64,000 nucleotides of DNA. Source: Lineus longissimus (taxonomy: Eukaryota > Nemertea > Pilidiophora > Heteronemertea > Lineidae). The notes beneath the pieces were generated by a model. It did no database searches. It worked only from the letters and a program-made list of their open reading frames with translations, and was not told where the DNA came from. The position numbers and the translations under genes were made by a program. This document shows positions 62,258 through 64,000 of the stretch, one piece after another. The first letter of the stretch is position 1. Each line of letters starts with the position of its first letter. The DNA lies in NCBI RefSeq assembly GCF_910592395.1, contig NC_088317.1, forward strand, positions 186,001-250,000, in the 5' to 3' direction.

Positions 62258-64000
62258 GCGATGTGTCGGTTTCTGAGTGCGTGGGCCGATTCCGAACGGA
62301 ACACAACAACATAAATTGTTATTTAATCACTGCCCTGTGTACTGGACTACAGATGAAAAAAAAAACATTGTCAGTGCATATACAGTGGATGCACAGTCAA
62401 TACCGAGCGCTCTGGTAATCCTTGGATCAAAGTTGCCCATCTTTGTCATTCTCCACAGGAGCGATAAATTGGCTTCCAGTGCACGTGTATTGCATGAACA
62501 TGTACACAAATGTATGCGGGAAGAATACTCGCACAAAATGCCGTAAATGTGGCGCGCGATTTACTAAAGATCTTCGAGTCTGCTGTGATGTTACCCTGTT
62601 TAATATTACTAAAGTGAATATTCATTCCCATTTTGAGCCGATTCGGGCGAGGTCACTCAGTGCACCGTGTGCTGCCTCTGCTCAGTTTGTTCCATGAAAA
62701 AAAACTGTTGAGGGCTCCATGGAAGTAATTCCGAAATCAATAAGTCTGCGGTATGGTTACAGAGTCAATAGTCTGGGCCTGCATCACCACGCCAATGGTG
62801 AAGACTGATGAGTATGTGACTCTAGGCCGAGAGGGCTAGTTCATGGAGATAATGAAATACTATTTTTGTAAAATTTATAGTTTTATTCTGCACCCGAACA
62901 TTCATTTGTGAAACAACAGTGGGACAGGACACCATTAATACTGGTCACGTGATCGATTAGGATCTCGGGAGAATTCACAACTCTATGGACTTTTCTAAAC
63001 ACAAAACAAATCCTCGCCTCAGATCCTTTTGAACTTAGCCAAGAAAGGTACATGTACTTCATAGCCTCCCGAATTTACTCTTTTTTCCCCGGAAAGTGAG
63101 TGAAAAGGCCAATTACCAAACCGATAGGCTATACACACACCAGTGAACACCTATTTAAAACGACAGCGGCGACGGGCAAACTGATATGAGATAGTTTTTT
63201 TAACTGTTCAGCAGTAAAGGCAAATTGAAAATCATGAGCTGGGTAAGACCCTAAAAGCAGTTTAGTGAAGAGCATGGCGTCTTATAATAGCCATCAACTG
63301 TTTTCTGTTTAGAAAGTCTGCCGAGTTCGGAAACATAATGATGAGACGTGTGCAACGGAAATTCCGCTGAAAAGAAAGATCGCGTTTTATGAAGAGTTGG
63401 TCATTTGCTCGACATTGTCCGGAAGCATGAATTCTGGACTCATACCCAGGTATTGGCCAATGGTATCATACCTGTTTTATGATTGGTCAATACCGGGTTT
63501 CAAATTCTTGCCATGAGGAAAATGGCGAATGCATGATTGCCTCCTAAATACTGGAAGAGGAGAGAGAAAATCGCTATTATGAGATCGTCAGTCCTACACT
63601 TCCAAATGTTCACTACAAAGTTTTGTTCATATTGTTCCTACTGTTGATGTTTTTGTTATCCTTACAACATCACCATGGAAGGGGCATTTTCTCAAGGGGT
63701 TTGCCAAAGCCCATCCTCTGACCATTGTTTCGTTAGGTAAAGCAGTGAAGCGGTGAGGGAATATGGGGGATTTTCTTGTGAAGGTGCTCAACACTTATCC
63801 CTCTTTATCCGTTGTCCTTTCGTGCCCGATATCATAAACTGATGCTTCATCAATTAATGCAAAAATGTAAACTCTATTGATAGCATGGAAGTGACGTCGC
63901 TGATGTCATTCTTGAAGAAAAGTTCGTTTTCGGCCGCTATTGCTTTTTGAGCACAACATTTCTAAGGAAGGCTAATTCACCAATGACCCCATGAAATAAA
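62258..64000. other. Downstream region, no gene seen
   Basis: Only short chance frames on both strands and no recognised repeat. Nothing supports a gene. Confidence 0.6.

Overview
The window is a stretch of animal nuclear DNA, probably from a marine invertebrate. It holds three intron-bearing protein genes with GT-AG splice sites, long introns, little coding sequence and many dispersed and tandem repeats. The 5-HT2-type receptor, the 26S proteasome gene and the hepcidin-insensitive-looking ferroportin fit an invertebrate bilaterian. Dispersed repeats of the kind common in molluscan and related genomes (the GGACGAC tandem followed by a GAGGTGAGCT hairpin, and the AAGATGGCCGCC palindromes) make a lophotrochozoan my best guess, but the sequence does not prove it.

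Layout. 1-12593: no supported gene; dispersed AT-rich repeats, a 49-bp tandem array and a degenerate duplication. 12594-30999 (+): a serotonin 5-HT2-like receptor in two coding exons split by a 15.8-kb intron, predicted 856 aa, with a third intracellular loop of about 525 residues. The intron holds more dispersed repeats, a Tigger/pogo-like MITE, an 18-bp perfect hairpin and a frameshifted non-LTR retrotransposon relic. 31000-33600: duplicated CTCGAAAA-type repeats and a repeat-rich non-autonomous element. 33600-44873: about 13 tandem copies of an 850-bp satellite unit. Each copy carries, on the minus strand, a 72-nt tRNA-like sequence (His-type GTG anticodon loop, perfect B box) followed by a T-run. 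The array shows higher-order dimer and trimer structure. 44874-48072: no gene except a decayed tRNA-Pro-like sequence.

48073-57213 (-): PSMD1 (Rpn2, the 26S proteasome non-ATPase subunit 1), reconstructed in 15 exons that join in frame to 1017 aa. 58022-62232 (+): ferroportin (SLC40A1), reconstructed in 8 exons that join in frame to 635 aa. The two genes are head-to-head around an 808-bp intergenic region with inverted CCAAT boxes, CpG-containing sequence and a 22-bp inverted repeat. 62258-64000: no gene seen.

The three genes do unrelated jobs (signalling, protein degradation, iron export). The only suggestion of shared control is the divergent PSMD1/SLC40A1 promoter region. The features most worth a second look are the tRNA-like satellite with nested higher-order structure, the ferroportin that lacks the known hepcidin and iron-site residues, and the receptor's giant third loop.
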